The notes: generated from the letters alone by a model not told the origin. Shown: positions 11,265 through 21,830, counted from the first letter of the stretch. The stretch: DNA of 64,000 nucleotides from Podospora pseudoanserina (GCF_035222485.1 NC_085924.1:1178001-1242000), one strand, 5' to 3'. Made by a program: numbers and translations.

Positions 11265-12433
11265 CATGGACCGTTGTCTCCTTGCGCGGAAGAAATCCTC
11301 GTCCAGTCTGTCTCGGAAGCGATCGAACTCTGGTACATCCATGACGCCCAGCGACCAGAAGCCGAGGGAGGAGAAGAGTGCACCGTATCGGGACGCGCGG
11401 TACCGGCTTCTACTCCAGACTAAGGGCTTATATGGACATCTCTGAGCTTGGTATTACAGATACGAGTAAGAAACTTATCAGGGACCTTCTTAGCGGTGAA
11501 CAGCCGGTCCCCAAGGAAACGCTTTTCGACGACGATATCTTTGTAGATACTTATCGTAACCTCCATAATAAGAATGAGGCGAGGATTATTTAAGATATCT
11601 TAAGGTTTATCATTCCTTCGGCAAAATTGCTCGCACTTCGGAAAAAGAACTATAAACGCCTTGTCGAGAGCGTTAACGAAGGGTGGAACAATTTGATCCC
11701 CCTTACCGGCACCCGTCCATAGCCTGACTACTCCATTGGGTTTAAACGAGACGCATTTACCGATGACCAGCTCGTTAAGCCATCGCCCTTTATCGGCGAC
11801 TTTATCGCCGGGGACCAGTCCTTCTTCATGGCCACGTACTATATGTACTTCCCGTTCCTGACTTGCGAGGTAAAGTGCGGCGCCGCGGGGCTCGACATCG
11901 CCGACCGACAGAACGCCCACAGTATAACCCTTACGGTGCGGGCCATTGTCGAGCTTTTCCGTGCTGTAAAGCGCGAGGATGAGGTTAACCGGGAGTTCCT
12001 CGCCTTCTCCGTCTCGCATGACCATACCTCAGTCCGGATTTACGGCCACTACCAGGTCATAGCTGGGAAAGGCATCAAGTACTACCGCCAGCCGATGCAC
12101 AAATTTGACTTTACTACACTTGACGGACAGGACAAATGTATGGCATATCGATTCACGAAGAATGTCTACGACACATAGATGCCCAAGCATTTCGAGAACA
12201 TCTAGTCTGCCATCAATCAGTTGCCGTCGGATTTGGACTTGGATGTCCCACCACTTTCTGAGGCGACCGGGCTTTCCCAGGATTTAGGAAACCTGATGCA
12301 GTCGGGTGCCGGCTCCTCTTCTGCAGGCGAGCAGGATCGCCAGCCGAGTATCGCTGAGCAGCAAGTGGTGACTCCAGACACCTCATTCAGTGGGATAGCA
12401 AAGAGGAAAGGCCAGAAGGTGGCAAACGGGTAG
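11265..12433 (+). pseudogene. DUF7924-type fungal protein, decayed
   Basis: The plus strand carries nearly the full text of a family abundant in sordariomycetes, which I recall as DUF7924 (function unknown). The N-terminal Ser/Arg/Lys-rich start at 11265 (MDRCLLARKKSSSSLSRKR) reaches SAPYRDARYRLLLQTKG in one frame. From about 11430 the rest follows in another: SELGITDTSKKLIRDLL, SVNEGWNNLIPLTGTRP, FIGDFIAGDQSFFMATYYMY, FLTCEVKCGAAGLDIADRQN, KFTKNVYDT-like end. In that second frame stops fall at 11591-11593, in the GTRP region near 11720, and at 12176-12178 and about 12203, where relatives often have Trp or Gln. C-to-T change is a likely cause. At least one frameshift and four stops mean no full product. 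Confidence 0.7.
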
Positions 12434-12843
12434 ATAGGATTTGCATTCCAGAGCGAAATTTGGCGTGATGACTGTTGCCTTGCGATCTTACCATGAATGC
12501 CTGGGCGCACTTGCATTGCTCACCACAACGTAACTCGGCGGCTCTTCTCGAAAACGGCATCGGATGGCAAAGTATAGGCGTAGATACTATACTGAAACAG
12601 AACACAGAGCAGTCCCACCGAAGCCAAAAAGAAATGCAGCCATCGTTCGACTCTGCTTTGAAGCTGAAGGTCAGAACGTGAAGCCAGGCTTACTAACCAT
12701 TGGTCAAAACATGATGCCTACCTCTGTGAGAGTGACGACTATTTTTCGAGACGTCTAGGAAAGAGCGAGTGGATAATTACCCCCTTGTACCTTCCAAAGA
12801 CTTGTCTCGGGGCCGATCAGCAGTGGCAGTGGACGAGCTCGAC

Positions 12844-13497
12844 ATGGAAAGAACAACGGACCTTTGGTCACATGCACATTGCGGGACTGATTTGTCTCGC
12901 TCCTCAGGCTCTCACAACAGCTCCACAACATCCAGAATAACACCTCACCAACGGTCCACAAGTCAGCCGGCATCAGCAACAATGTCTTCCACTCACTGCA
13001 AGGCTTGCAAAAGCATCCGCTGCTCTCCTGCTCCTCCCAAGATCACTTGCTCATGCCCCGTCACAACACTCCACGGCACAGTCACCACGGTCCACAGTAC
13101 TACCGAACCAATCAAGGCGGTAACCGTAGAACTTCGAGATCCTACGACGAACAATGTTACAGATACCGTCACTACCCTTCAGCCAGCTCACGCCCCTGCT
13201 GATCTTCCCTCGACTACCATTGTTCGGTGCTGGGTCACGTTTCCAAGTACGCCCAAGTTGGTACGAAGCCGACAGCGACCAGTATTCAAACACATGATCA
13301 TATTCGCTTTGAGCGGCCTGATTGTGGGAATTATCATTGGCTGTTGGGGTTCTATGGCTTGTTCTCAGAGCTTTGCGCAAAAGGTACGTGCAATCTCCTT
13401 GATATCTGACCGATGATTCCTTCAGCATGGCTCGTCTAACGAAGCATTCCCAGTGATGCCCTGCACAACTGGCGGCGATATGCTGGGATATTATTAA
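12844..13497 (+). CDS. Small single-pass membrane protein, unknown
   Basis: Exon 1 is 12844-13383 and exon 2 13426-13497, with a 42 bp intron (GTACGT donor, TTCAG acceptor). The frame is open from 12769 but its first codon there is GTG; the first ATG is 12844, and 12981 (MSSTHCKACKS) is an alternative. The central part is Thr/Ser/Pro-rich with six cysteines (HCKACKSIRCSPAPPKITCSC), then HMIIFALSGLIVGIIIGCWG forms one membrane helix near the C-terminus. Exon 2 adds a short tail ending GGDMLGYY. It may be a tail-anchored protein; no family recognised. The intron is short for fungi, so the 3' end is less sure than the membrane segment. Confidence 0.5.
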
Positions 13498-14633
13498 GGA
13501 AGACTAAGATTTGCTGGCTCTGGCTGTTTATAGTGGTAGGGAGTGGTCGAATCACTGTGTTTGGTGGCATTTTGCGGGGTAACGGTGGTGTGCCCCAGTT
13601 GTCAAGGTCTTGTCGATCAACATCTGTACGCATCTCGCCGAATAAGAAAACTCTTCATGTTGACACTCAAGACTCATTACTTCAATTCTGGTTGCAATCT
13701 ATACATTTGCCCAAAGAAACGCTGATCCCTGGTAAGCTCTGTCGTCTCATACGCCGGATAGATTGGCCGGCCCCCGCCCACTCAACTTACGCGAGATGGA
13801 TATATATGAAGACGATAACTGCCGGCAGCCTGAGTCTGAGCGCGTGTTGTTTGCTCCTCCTGAGGCGCTGTCGCACCAGAGCTCGGTTCCGTCGTTGAAG
13901 CTGTCAACGGGGGGCGGAAAGCGAATATTGATCTGCTGGCGGAACTCATCCCGTCCGTCTGTCTTGAAGGAACGGTCAAGCTTTTGCGCTCAGGCCTGAT
14001 CCTGTCAACATCGTCCCGTGTTGTACATCCAGTTGTATCCAAGTTTGACACCTCGTTTAAAGCGATGGATGATGCAGCAAATATGCATGCATGCAGGTAT
14101 ATATCAGCCACTCGCTTGGTAACATGCCGCTCCTCCCGCCAGTCACGTTGCGAGATGGACTTTGACAAGACCAGATTTTGCTACCGGGCGGGCTGGGGAA
14201 CTTTTGTGGGTTGCTCGTGCGCACAGCAACCTTTTCCAAGATTTCCGCCTGAATGGTTCATATCTGGGGAGGGGATTAGGGGACCCGGCGAAAGGGGGTG
14301 GGCGCACTGACATTTGATCTGTCAAATTGTCTGAGATCTGGAATCTGGGGTATGCGGTGCATTTGTCTCGAATAAGCTTCTTGGGAGCGGAAGGAGGGAC
14401 GATCGCAAATATCGGGAATTGGGTGAGCTCGTCAGGCTTCTGGCTTGGGAGTTCTAGAGGGGTCTTGATTGTAGGACGGGTCGCTTGAGTGAGTTCATTA
14501 AGAGGAGGAGCCCCCTATCCTTGTTGAAGTTGTTTATCCCGCTGGGATTTCTTGTTTTTATTTTTACTTTTACTTGATGCTTTGTTTCATTTATTTCTGA
14601 CTGATAGCAAGTTTACGACGATAAACCAGCACG
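13498..14633. other. Intergenic, no convincing gene
   Basis: Overlapping short ORFs on both strands at 13760-14310 show no recognisable family. 14510-14633 is T-rich and probably holds the promoter and leader of the rhodopsin-like gene. Confidence 0.45.
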
Positions 14634-16019
14634 ATGTCAGCGCTTACCCCGACTGATGCGCCTCCGCCGCCGCCGCCACCGCCAGATGGCCTACCTCCGG
14701 GCATTCCTGTCACCGAACGGGCGGCGCACCTTGCCCAGACCTTCATCGGCGTTACCTCAATACTGATGGCCTTGTGCCTGATCACCTTCTTCACGCGTAT
14801 CTACCAACGGGTCTTTCCTGTGTTCAAGATGGGTCTGGACGACTGGTTCATCATTGTTGGCTTTGTAGGCCCTTCTTTCCTTCCTTCCTTCTTTCCTTCC
14901 TTCCCTTTCCCATCATCTTCACAGCCCTTGCTAACCCTAATATATGTCCAGATCCTAGCAATAGCAGACTGGTCCCTCCTCTTCCCGCTCATGGTCCCCA
15001 AACCAGGCTACATCCCCTTCTCCCGCGGCACCGAAGCCGGCAAGCACTCCTGGCTCGCCATCCCCGTCTGGGGGTTGGCCATGACGTGCATCAAGATCTC
15101 GATTGCGCTTACACTCTTACGAATCCGAGGCTCCGAAAGAAAGTGGAGGGTATTCTTGTACACCATCATCGTCATCCTGGCCATCTACGGGATAGGCAAC
15201 ACGATATTCTGCCTGGCTATCGCGTGCCAGCCGTTGCAGGCGGCTTGGGATGTGTTGACCCCCGGTGGGAGGTGTGTACCGGTGGAGATAATGAAGGCCG
15301 TTTCTGATTTAGGTTCGGGGATCAACATCACGACCGATCTGCTGTTGAGTCTGACACCGATAACTTTCTTGAGAAAGCTGAACAGGCCGTTGAAGGAGAG
15401 GGTGTTTGTTTGCGTGCTGATGGGGATGGGGCTGTTGGCGAGTGTGAGCAGTATTGTCAAGACGGTTATCATCAAGGATTGGGGGGATCCGACGGCGGCG
15501 GTGGATGATTGGTGGGCTATGGGGGTTAGTATCTGTACTTGGACTGCGCTGGAGCAGCTCTTGGGGGTGCTGGCGGCTTGTGTACCCGCTATGAAGGGGG
15601 TGTTTCAACGGTGCTTGGGGGGGCTGGGGGTGGATATCACTGTTGGGGGGAGCAAGAGGCAGCGGTCGGGACAGGGGGGGAATTATTACTTGAGGACCTT
15701 TGGGAGGGGTAGGGGGATGGGGACAGTGAGGAGTGGAGGTGGTGATGGGGAGAGGGTCCGGTCGGGGACTTTTGAGAGTTTGGGGAGTTCTGGTGGGAAT
15801 CGGTTCTCGAGTGTGAGGCAGGTTGGGGTTATGAAGGATGAGGAACATGGGACGGTGGCGGTGGTGGAGTATGACGAGGAGGTAGGAATTGATCTTCCCG
15901 AAATGAGGAGGCAGGCTTCGACAGTGAAGTCGGTGGATGGATCTGTTGGGAGAGGGGACTTGGAAAGGGGACACTCGAGGGGGTCGGAGGGTGAGAAGTT
16001 TCCTGCTCATGCTTTGTAA
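14634..16019 (+). CDS. Fungal rhodopsin-like seven-TM membrane protein
   Basis: Matches the large fungal family of rhodopsin-domain integral membrane proteins (PF20684 type; includes PTH11-like and SAT4-like proteins). It has a short Pro-rich N-terminus, seven hydrophobic segments and a polar Gly/Ser-rich cytosolic tail of about 130 residues. Family marks include FFTRIYQRVF followed by LDDWFIIVG after TM1, the conserved WGLAMTCIKISIALTLLRI stretch, CQPLQAAWD, and SDLGSGINITTDLLLSLTP. An intron is likely at 14865-14951 (GTAGGC...TGTCCAG), 87 bp with a TTCC-rich tract. It is a multiple of three without a stop, so the frame reads through it; spliced protein 432 aa, unspliced 461 aa. The ligand, if any, is unknown; members often act in sensing at the plasma membrane. 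Confidence 0.88.
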   Translation: MSALTPTDAPPPPPPPPDGLPPGIPVTERAAHLAQTFIGVTSILMALCLITFFTRIYQRVFPVFKMGLDDWFIIVGFVGPSFLPSFFPSFPFPSSSQPLLTLIYVQILAIADWSLLFPLMVPKPGYIPFSRGTEAGKHSWLAIPVWGLAMTCIKISIALTLLRIRGSERKWRVFLYTIIVILAIYGIGNTIFCLAIACQPLQAAWDVLTPGGRCVPVEIMKAVSDLGSGINITTDLLLSLTPITFLRKLNRPLKERVFVCVLMGMGLLASVSSIVKTVIIKDWGDPTAAVDDWWAMGVSICTWTALEQLLGVLAACVPAMKGVFQRCLGGLGVDITVGGSKRQRSGQGGNYYLRTFGRGRGMGTVRSGGGDGERVRSGTFESLGSSGGNRFSSVRQVGVMKDEEHGTVAVVEYDEEVGIDLPEMRRQASTVKSVDGSVGRGDLERGHSRGSEGEKFPAHAL

Positions 16020-16112
16020 TCTTGTAGTGGCTGTATACGATAGGTATGTATCAATGACATTTATGATACCAGACTCGATGGGCTTTACTGCTAAAGTTAT
16101 TATCACTCTGCC

Positions 16113-16710
16113 CTAGCCGTACTCGGCATCCCCTCGTGTCATACAGTCGATGTACTCAAAGAATTCCTGGTCACGCTCAGGAACTAACACTTCATGAAAA
16201 ACATCCTGACCTTTTCCCGTACTGATGAAAACCACCGGATATCGCCAGGTGGGTCGGGTGCTCTTTGCACCGGCGCTCAGGAGAGGCAAGGTCGTCAAAA
16301 GGGGCCAGCCCGAAAGTCTGGTCTTTGTCAGCCGCCCTGACTGCAGGGGTGATGAAAGTCTTCATGAATCAGAACTGGATGCATTGTTTCGAGGTACAAC
16401 TTTCTCTCTTACGGAGAAGTGTCAAGCCAGTCTTGTCCTGAGCGGATGACAGCCAGGTTCTTCTTGCCTGAGATGCGCCCCAATGACGGCGACAACCAAT
16501 TGTGAAGTGTCTTTGGGAAACCCGCTCGTGGGAAGGAACAGAAGCCGACAACATCTGTGGTGCTTGCTGGAAGATGCCCAGGATATATCTAACCAAATCA
16601 TTGAGTATTTCATCACCAATCTTTGCTTCTTTGCTTAATACCCCCAAACAATCGAACCTCCAGTAGTGAGCGGTCCCGTCATTAGCCGCCGTGCTCCATG
16701 CCAGCACCAT
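16113..16710 (-). pseudogene. Possible decayed gene, unknown
   Basis: An ATG-led minus-strand frame from 16710 reads MVLAWSTAANDGTAHYWRFD and a second frame continues similar-looking text. A third, 16298-16113, gives WRYPVVFISTGKGQDVFHEV and ends in a stop. The parts lie in order on one strand, like a broken gene, but no family is recognised. Its 5' end overlaps the start of the nitrilase pseudogene by 13 bp on the other strand. Confidence 0.25.
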
Positions 16711-17357
16711 TTCGGGTCGCAGTCATCCAGGCGGAGCCCGTCTACCTCGACATGATGGCCACCATTGAGGAATCATGTCGTCTTAGCGCCGAGGCTGCCG
16801 CTGGTGGTGCCAAGCTTGTCCCATTTCCCGACCGCTGGGCTCCTGAGTACCCTCCGTGGATCTGGTAAGCTCTCTTGCTCTTCGACCCTCTTAAACTACC
16901 TACTTCTAACAAATGATGTCTCTGTAACTCAAAATAGGGCTCGGCAGTCGACCATAAACTATACACACGATACGTCTGCAATGCCCTCCCAGTCGAATCA
17001 GAAGCTATGGACCGTGTCCAAGCGACCGCCGAAGAACATTCCATTTGCCGTGGTATTTGACTTTGCCGAACAAAGCCCTACCCACAGTCTCTACATCTCC
17101 CAGGCCATCATTTCCCCCCCAGGGCGAAGTCCTCGTGCACCGACGCAAGATCAAGTCAACTCATATGGAGCGCACCATTTTTGGCGACGATCCGGCAACG
17201 ACTTCGACAACGTTGCCGAGACTTACTTCGGCCCCGACCACAGCATGGTCAAAGTGGGATGTCTCGCTTCCTGGGAGCACACACAGCCGCTCCGCAAGTA
17301 CCACACCATCTCCCAGGACGAAACGATTCATGTTGCCATGTGGCCGTCTGTGTCCCC

Positions 17358-17801
17358 CAGGGTGGCTAATGAGATGGGACGCTCTCATCCAATCTTATGG
17401 GATTGGACCGTGGGACAAGCCAAAACGACCCCCCGTCTTGTCTCACGTCTCATAAGACGAAGGGTATATTGTTGAGCCTTTTTTTGGCTACTAAAAAGTG
17501 GTGATTCATGGACCTTTGGTAGTGAGCATATTGTGGGTGCCCGGTGAGGGTTGTGGCCTGTGTGAGGGTGAGGGTGAGGGTGAGGGTGATGGTGAGGGTG
17601 AGGCTAAGGGTGAAGGTGAGGCTTGTGGCTCTGTGGCCAATAATCCTGCCAAGATATCGGGCCGGAAAACCCCCCGGAAGTCTCATGAGCCAGTGAGATG
17701 AGCCAAACTGTGAGGGTTGTGGGATGAGCCGAAGGTCCGGAGCCATGGGATGGGATAAATCGAGGGTCATCTTATCTCAACTCATCTCATTAGCCACCCT
17801 A
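17358..17801. mobile_element. hAT-type MITE, 444 bp (copy 2), inside the nitrilase gene
   Basis: Left end CAGGGTGGCTAATGAGATG; the right end reads inward TAGGGTGGCTAATGAGATG. It is flanked by a perfect 8 bp duplication GTGTCCCC at 17350-17357 and 17802-17809. Removing the element and one duplication restores contiguous nitrilase sequence, so the insertion point is exact. The element has no coding capacity. It contains a GTGAGG-type tandem array and a core GGCCGGAAAA...CCGGAAG shared with the MITE at 1712-2042. The two are members of one non-autonomous hAT family with differing ends. Confidence 0.88.
17561..17620. repeat. GTGAGG hexanucleotide array within the MITE
   Basis: About ten imperfect copies of GTGAGG with GTGATG, CTAAGG and GTGAAG variants. 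Lies wholly inside the 17358-17801 element. Confidence 0.8.
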
Positions 17802-18552
17802 GTGTCCCCTAGGCCCGGAATTGCTATCGAGGTCTGTGGAGCATGGCGGCTGAGGGTGCGCAGAATCTATCCCAACCGTACGACATTGAGAGTGCAGCCT
17901 ATGTGCTTCACAGCACTGCTGTATGCAAAACAGGAGAGCAATAGCCTGCTTCGGACGCGGCAGGGAATTGTTTGCTCAAAGCCTGGTGGTGGACACAGTT
18001 GTGTCATTGAACCTGATGGTAGACGCTTGACTAAGCGTCTCGGTAATGGACCTGATGGTATAAAGTATTTGGGGCCTATTGGTGTTGGCCTTGATACTCT
18101 GGGAGGTATCATATTTGCTGATTTGGACTTGACGAACTGCGTCACAGCTCGGGGTTTCTTGAATATTGTTGGCCACTATAGCCGGCCGGACCTCCTTAGG
18201 CTTGGTGTGGACAGCCGACAAAAGGATCCGGTAGTTTTGAGAGGCTCTGTTCAGTACCTAGATGGAGGAGAGTAAAAAGGAGCCGATTGTCTACACTGGT
18301 TGTTACGGATCCATGACCATGAGCCACAACACCTAGCGAACAAACAAGGTATGAGAGGGGAATAAGGAATCTCAATTGGCAAAGGAGGGTAATTGTGAAA
18401 CTCAGAGAAAGGCACAGTTTGTTAAGCGGAGTCAATCAACACCATCCCAGCGCTAACATCATTAACCTGAGGATAGATAGATAATACTTTCGAATTTCAA
18501 GCAGTAGCTCCAGAGTTATTCTACGCACTAGAGGACCACCACGTCTGTCATC

Positions 18553-19481
18553 ATGTCAGAGAAAAGCTATTCCAACAAAGTCCCATGGCACATCAAGTAC
18601 ACCGTCGATTCCCGCAACCCCTTTGTAACCAGCCAGCTGCCCCCGGCAGCCCATCCACAAGGAAGCACTACACCCACAGACAACCCTTGACACCACACCA
18701 AGCCGTGCCCCACTCCTTCTCTCGCGCCGGAGCGCAGAGACTAGCCAGGGAAGAGAGAGCCTCAACCGATTCCGCGCTGACAGCAAGACCAACCCTACTC
18801 TGGCAACCCCAGTCCGGCCCCTCATCACCCACCCGACACGACCCCCTCCCTCCCCTCGCTCAATCCTCAAACCTGTCTCCCCCCGCAAATCCAAGACCCC
18901 GACCTCACCCAAAAAAACCGTCACCATCAGCCGTTCCGCCATCGTGTCTTCCTCCTCCTCCTTCCCAGCAAAATTCATCTTCCACCTCCACGACCCAATC
19001 TCGACAAAACGCTACGCCGAACTACACCTCTCTGTCTCGTCCTTCCACCGGACAGTCACGAGAATGGATCCGTTCAGGATTGATCACCACGACGTCCAGG
19101 CTGCGCAGATGGCTCCTGTTTATGACTTTGGTGACGTAGTTACAGACGAGTGGTGGGGTGTTTGACAGGAGTGATGCTCGTGCTTTAGGGTGGGGGTGTC
19201 ATTTTGGGAGGAGGTGGGATCTTAGTCCGTTGCCGAGGGAGGAGGGAAAGCAGGAATGGGAGGGCAAGTTGAGGGTTTATAGTGATTTGGAGGGTAGGCT
19301 GGCTTATGTTAACCGGACGGGGGAGATTTGGGCTAGGTGGGTCACGAGGTTGGTTGTGAGGGAGATAGGGAGGTGGGTTGGTGGAGATTGGGGAAGAGGG
19401 AAAAGGGAGGAGGGTAAAGGGGAAGGTGTATCAGTGGTTTTGTGGGGAGGAGCACTGGGGAAGGATGGGGGGACGGTTTGA
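18553..19481 (+). pseudogene. Unnamed protein family, copy 1, decayed
   Basis: Starts MSEKSYSNKVPWHIKYTVDS at 18553 but stops after 45 codons. Family text resumes in another frame through a basic Pro/Ser-rich stretch to SSFPAKFIFHLHDPIS and APVYDFGDVVTDEWW, then after another frame change to WEGKLRVYSDLEGRLAYV. The order and spacing match the intact relative at 44284-44886 (EFPAKFIIRLHRNDA, SRIYGPGDFVPDKWD, WAGEIRMYSDQEDRLA). An intron may account for the first break; the second, near 19160, is most simply a frameshift. The region after 19190 is strongly G-rich on the plus strand. Function unknown. Confidence 0.6.
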
Positions 19482-20264
19482 GGGGGAGAGGAGGGGGGAG
19501 GGGTGGTGTTTGGTTGATTTTGGGGGAGGGGTGGGGGGTAGGGTCAGGGGTGCAAGCAACAATGACTAGAAGTACCACACAAACAGCTTAGTCATTTGTC
19601 AATCGCCTTTGGGACTCGTGCTTCATGACGTGTGTACATGTAACGAGTGACTCACGCTGTGTCTAATGCGTAGATGGTGGATGTAATAAGGGATATCGCA
19701 TTGCATTGCTTACTCAGGGGGCAATGTGCGCTTGGCGGCTTATGCTTTCAACGACCTTGATCCTTCCAGACATCTTCTTCAAAAGACTGAGTTTGACCGA
19801 TCACCCTAGCCCTTTAAGTCAAAGCCTGCTCACCAGTAATGGTTGACAACAGACAACAGCCCTCACGTATCGTCCCTGTAACATCCCCTTAACACCCTCA
19901 TGATCCTTCAAGTGAGGTTAGGGGACTCTCAGACACAGAACCTCCACTCAACCCACTCTCAAGATCACATGGTTCAGCTTCCGTTCAAACTGTGCCTTCC
20001 CCCGTATGACCGTCTTGCTCCTGACTTATCTCCATTGAGCAGACAGTTGGAGTTGGTTCCATACGTCAACCTGCCTTTTACCAGGTGCTCGTGTCCGGTA
20101 TGGGGATGATCCCCCACCCTGTGCTTCCTCTCCCTTGCCTTGTCCAGCCAATAGGACGATCCACAGTCCTTTGCCCTATGCCACGTGATCAAGCAAACAA
20201 ACACCACCAAGAACAAACCATTTGCCAAATCATCACACGGACGAACACTCGAATTCGAGCAAAT
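19482..20264. other. Intergenic / 5' region of the APH-like gene
   Basis: No gene seen. The frame of the APH-like gene is open upstream to 20085, but that part reads like untranslated leader. Confidence 0.5.
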
Positions 20265-21578
20265 ATGCCGCGACGACTTCAGGATAGGTCCGAATGGAAA
20301 GAGACACCCTTCGACCTCGTGCCACAATGGACGCGAGACCCTTCCATTCCCGCCATCGAAGTTGTGTGTCGGGAGCACCTGTGCATCCCTCCGGAAGACC
20401 CCTGCACCGTGTTTTTCCACACCTCTGGTCTCTTTAACAAACTCTACATTGTTGAATACGCCCAACGCCGTGTCATCATGAAGGTCACGCTGCCTGTGTA
20501 TCCCGGCCTCAAAACGCGTGCCGAAGTGGCCACACTGCGGTGGGTGCGCGAAAACACCATGATTCCGGTTCCCGAGGCACTGGGCTTTGACGACAGTAAC
20601 GATAATAAAATCGGATTTGAGTGGATCTTGATGGAGTTTATAGAGGGCACACCAGCACATAAACGGTGGCGGACCATGTCGATGGAGCAGAAAGTCGCCT
20701 TCACAAAACAACTCGCGAAATTCCAAGCTGAGCTTTCGGGCTTTGGGAAACCAGAGGCCATGCTCCGTGGAATAGGAACGCTGGAACTCCGGGAGTTTGA
20801 GAAGGGGAAAGAGATCGAAGGCCTGGGAAAGGTTGCTCCCGGTCTGCTTGTGTCCCATGAGTTCTTTATGGGTGATCGATTTCAGTACGATATCCCAAGG
20901 GGTCCCTTTCACTCCAGCCGCGACTGGCTCACCGCAGAGTTGAACATCGTCATGCTTGACCAGAAAGCAATCATCGACAGCTCCGAAGACGAAGACGACA
21001 AAGAAGATGCTGAAGAGGTTATTACGGTGGCGCAGAAATTGCTCTCTCTTATTCCCAAAGTGTTCCCTCCCAACCTGGACGAGCCAGAGACAGCAGTTCT
21101 TTACCACCACGATCTCCACCTTAAAAACATCTTGGTAAGCGAGGAAGGGGAAATCACAGCCGTTTTGGATTGGGAATGCGTCTCGGCCATGCCTCTCTGG
21201 ATGACGACCAAGGTTCCCAGATTTCTTGATGAGCCTGTTCGAGAGGAGGAGCCGCAACGGGACACGTATGCCGATGAGACACTTGAGCAGGCTGCGGCCG
21301 CGGCAGAAAGGCGCCATGATCCGGACTACCTCGACAGTGAAGGCAAAAACAGTCTGTACTTCATCCATAAAATGGAGTACGAAGCAACGCAGTTGCGGAA
21401 AGTTTACAAAGCGACCTTGAGACAGTTATGGCCGGGTTGCCCACAGGGAGAAGAAACCTTGATGGAGGTGAACTTCCACCATGCTGTATCACAATGCGAC
21501 GGGATATGGGTGAAAATGGCAGGCAGATGGGCTGACCGCGTGTTGGCCGGTGAATCCATACTGTTGGAGGACGCCTGA
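20265..21578 (+). CDS. Aminoglycoside phosphotransferase (APH)-domain protein, 437 aa
   Basis: Single-exon gene of the APH/choline-kinase-like fold (PF01636 type), a large fungal family whose substrates are mostly unknown; drug resistance should not be assumed from the name. The chosen ATG at 20265 gives MPRRLQDRSEWKETPFDLVP, a normal start for the family. Visible kinase features: the N-lobe strand with KLYIVEY and VIMKVTLPVYPG (Lys72, probable ATP-binding Lys), RAEVATLRWVREN with the paired Glu, the hinge WILMEFIEGTP, the catalytic loop YHHDLHLKNIL (residues 280-290, Asp283 and Asn288), and the metal-binding LDWE at 301-304. An acidic insert SSEDEDDKEDAEE precedes the catalytic loop. All catalytic positions are present, so it is probably active. 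No signal peptide; likely cytosolic. Confidence 0.88.
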   Translation: MPRRLQDRSEWKETPFDLVPQWTRDPSIPAIEVVCREHLCIPPEDPCTVFFHTSGLFNKLYIVEYAQRRVIMKVTLPVYPGLKTRAEVATLRWVRENTMIPVPEALGFDDSNDNKIGFEWILMEFIEGTPAHKRWRTMSMEQKVAFTKQLAKFQAELSGFGKPEAMLRGIGTLELREFEKGKEIEGLGKVAPGLLVSHEFFMGDRFQYDIPRGPFHSSRDWLTAELNIVMLDQKAIIDSSEDEDDKEDAEEVITVAQKLLSLIPKVFPPNLDEPETAVLYHHDLHLKNILVSEEGEITAVLDWECVSAMPLWMTTKVPRFLDEPVREEEPQRDTYADETLEQAAAAAERRHDPDYLDSEGKNSLYFIHKMEYEATQLRKVYKATLRQLWPGCPQGEETLMEVNFHHAVSQCDGIWVKMAGRWADRVLAGESILLEDA

Positions 21579-21756
21579 CAAGACTGGCGTGAGGGGGTAG
21601 CCAGTGTAGTTGTGAGGCAGGCTCCTCCTGATCAATGTCAAATGCATTTTTTGTTCAAAGATAAGTATAAAACAAAAAACAAAAAAAGAGGACAGACAGT
21701 AGAACAAAAACGATGTGTAGCCCCTCTGGGCTTGGAGAGGCAAAACGGTAAGGTAA

Positions 21757-21830
21757 TGATTTCGTCCAGGCTCGAACTGGAGACCTTCAGTGTGTTAGAC
21801 TGACGTGATAACCAACTACACCACGAAACC
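21757..21830 (-). tRNA. tRNA-Val(AAC)
   Basis: Reads on the minus strand from GGTTTCG to CGAAATC plus discriminator A. The acceptor stem pairs 7/7 with one G-U. The anticodon stem TCAGT/ACTGA encloses loop CTAACAC, anticodon AAC. The T arm is TCCAG-TTCGAGC-CTGGA. A and B boxes are normal, and a TTTT terminator follows within 15 bases. No intron. Confidence 0.95.

Larger units (their letters stand above)
16698..18275 (+). pseudogene. Nitrilase-family hydrolase, decayed and split by a MITE
   Basis: Exon 1 (16698-16864) starts MPAPFRVAVIQAEPVYLDMM and runs to WAPEYPPWIW, the nitrilase N-terminal block. A 73 bp intron follows and the second exon begins at 16938. The Lys block (VLVHRRKIKSTHMERTIFGD) and the block before the nucleophile (VKVGCLASWEHTQPL) come in different frames, so at least two indels lie between 17115 and 17190. 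The gene is cut at 17357 by a 444 bp MITE. After it come the C-terminal blocks: a part in one frame around 17842-17935 and, in another, GGGHSCVIEPDGRRLT and VGHYSRPDLLRLGVD. The catalytic triad is Glu-Lys-Cys in active enzymes. Here the Glu position reads Asp (PFPDRW), Lys is kept, and the Cys position reads Ser (LASWEH). It cannot make a working enzyme. Confidence 0.85.

Noticed and set aside
12769-12843. N-terminal extension of the small membrane protein
   Set aside because: The frame at 12769 begins with GTG; the first ATG is 12844.
15309-16106. 265-codon minus-strand His/Pro-rich ORF
   Set aside because: Antisense of the rhodopsin-like gene's Gly-rich tail.
17561-17620. GTGAGG array as a telomere-like repeat
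   Set aside because: Not the TTAGGG unit of filamentous ascomycetes and contained entirely within a MITE.
19974-21368. 464-codon minus-strand ORF
   Set aside because: Shadow of the APH-domain gene on the plus strand, which has all kinase motifs; the minus text has no domain character.
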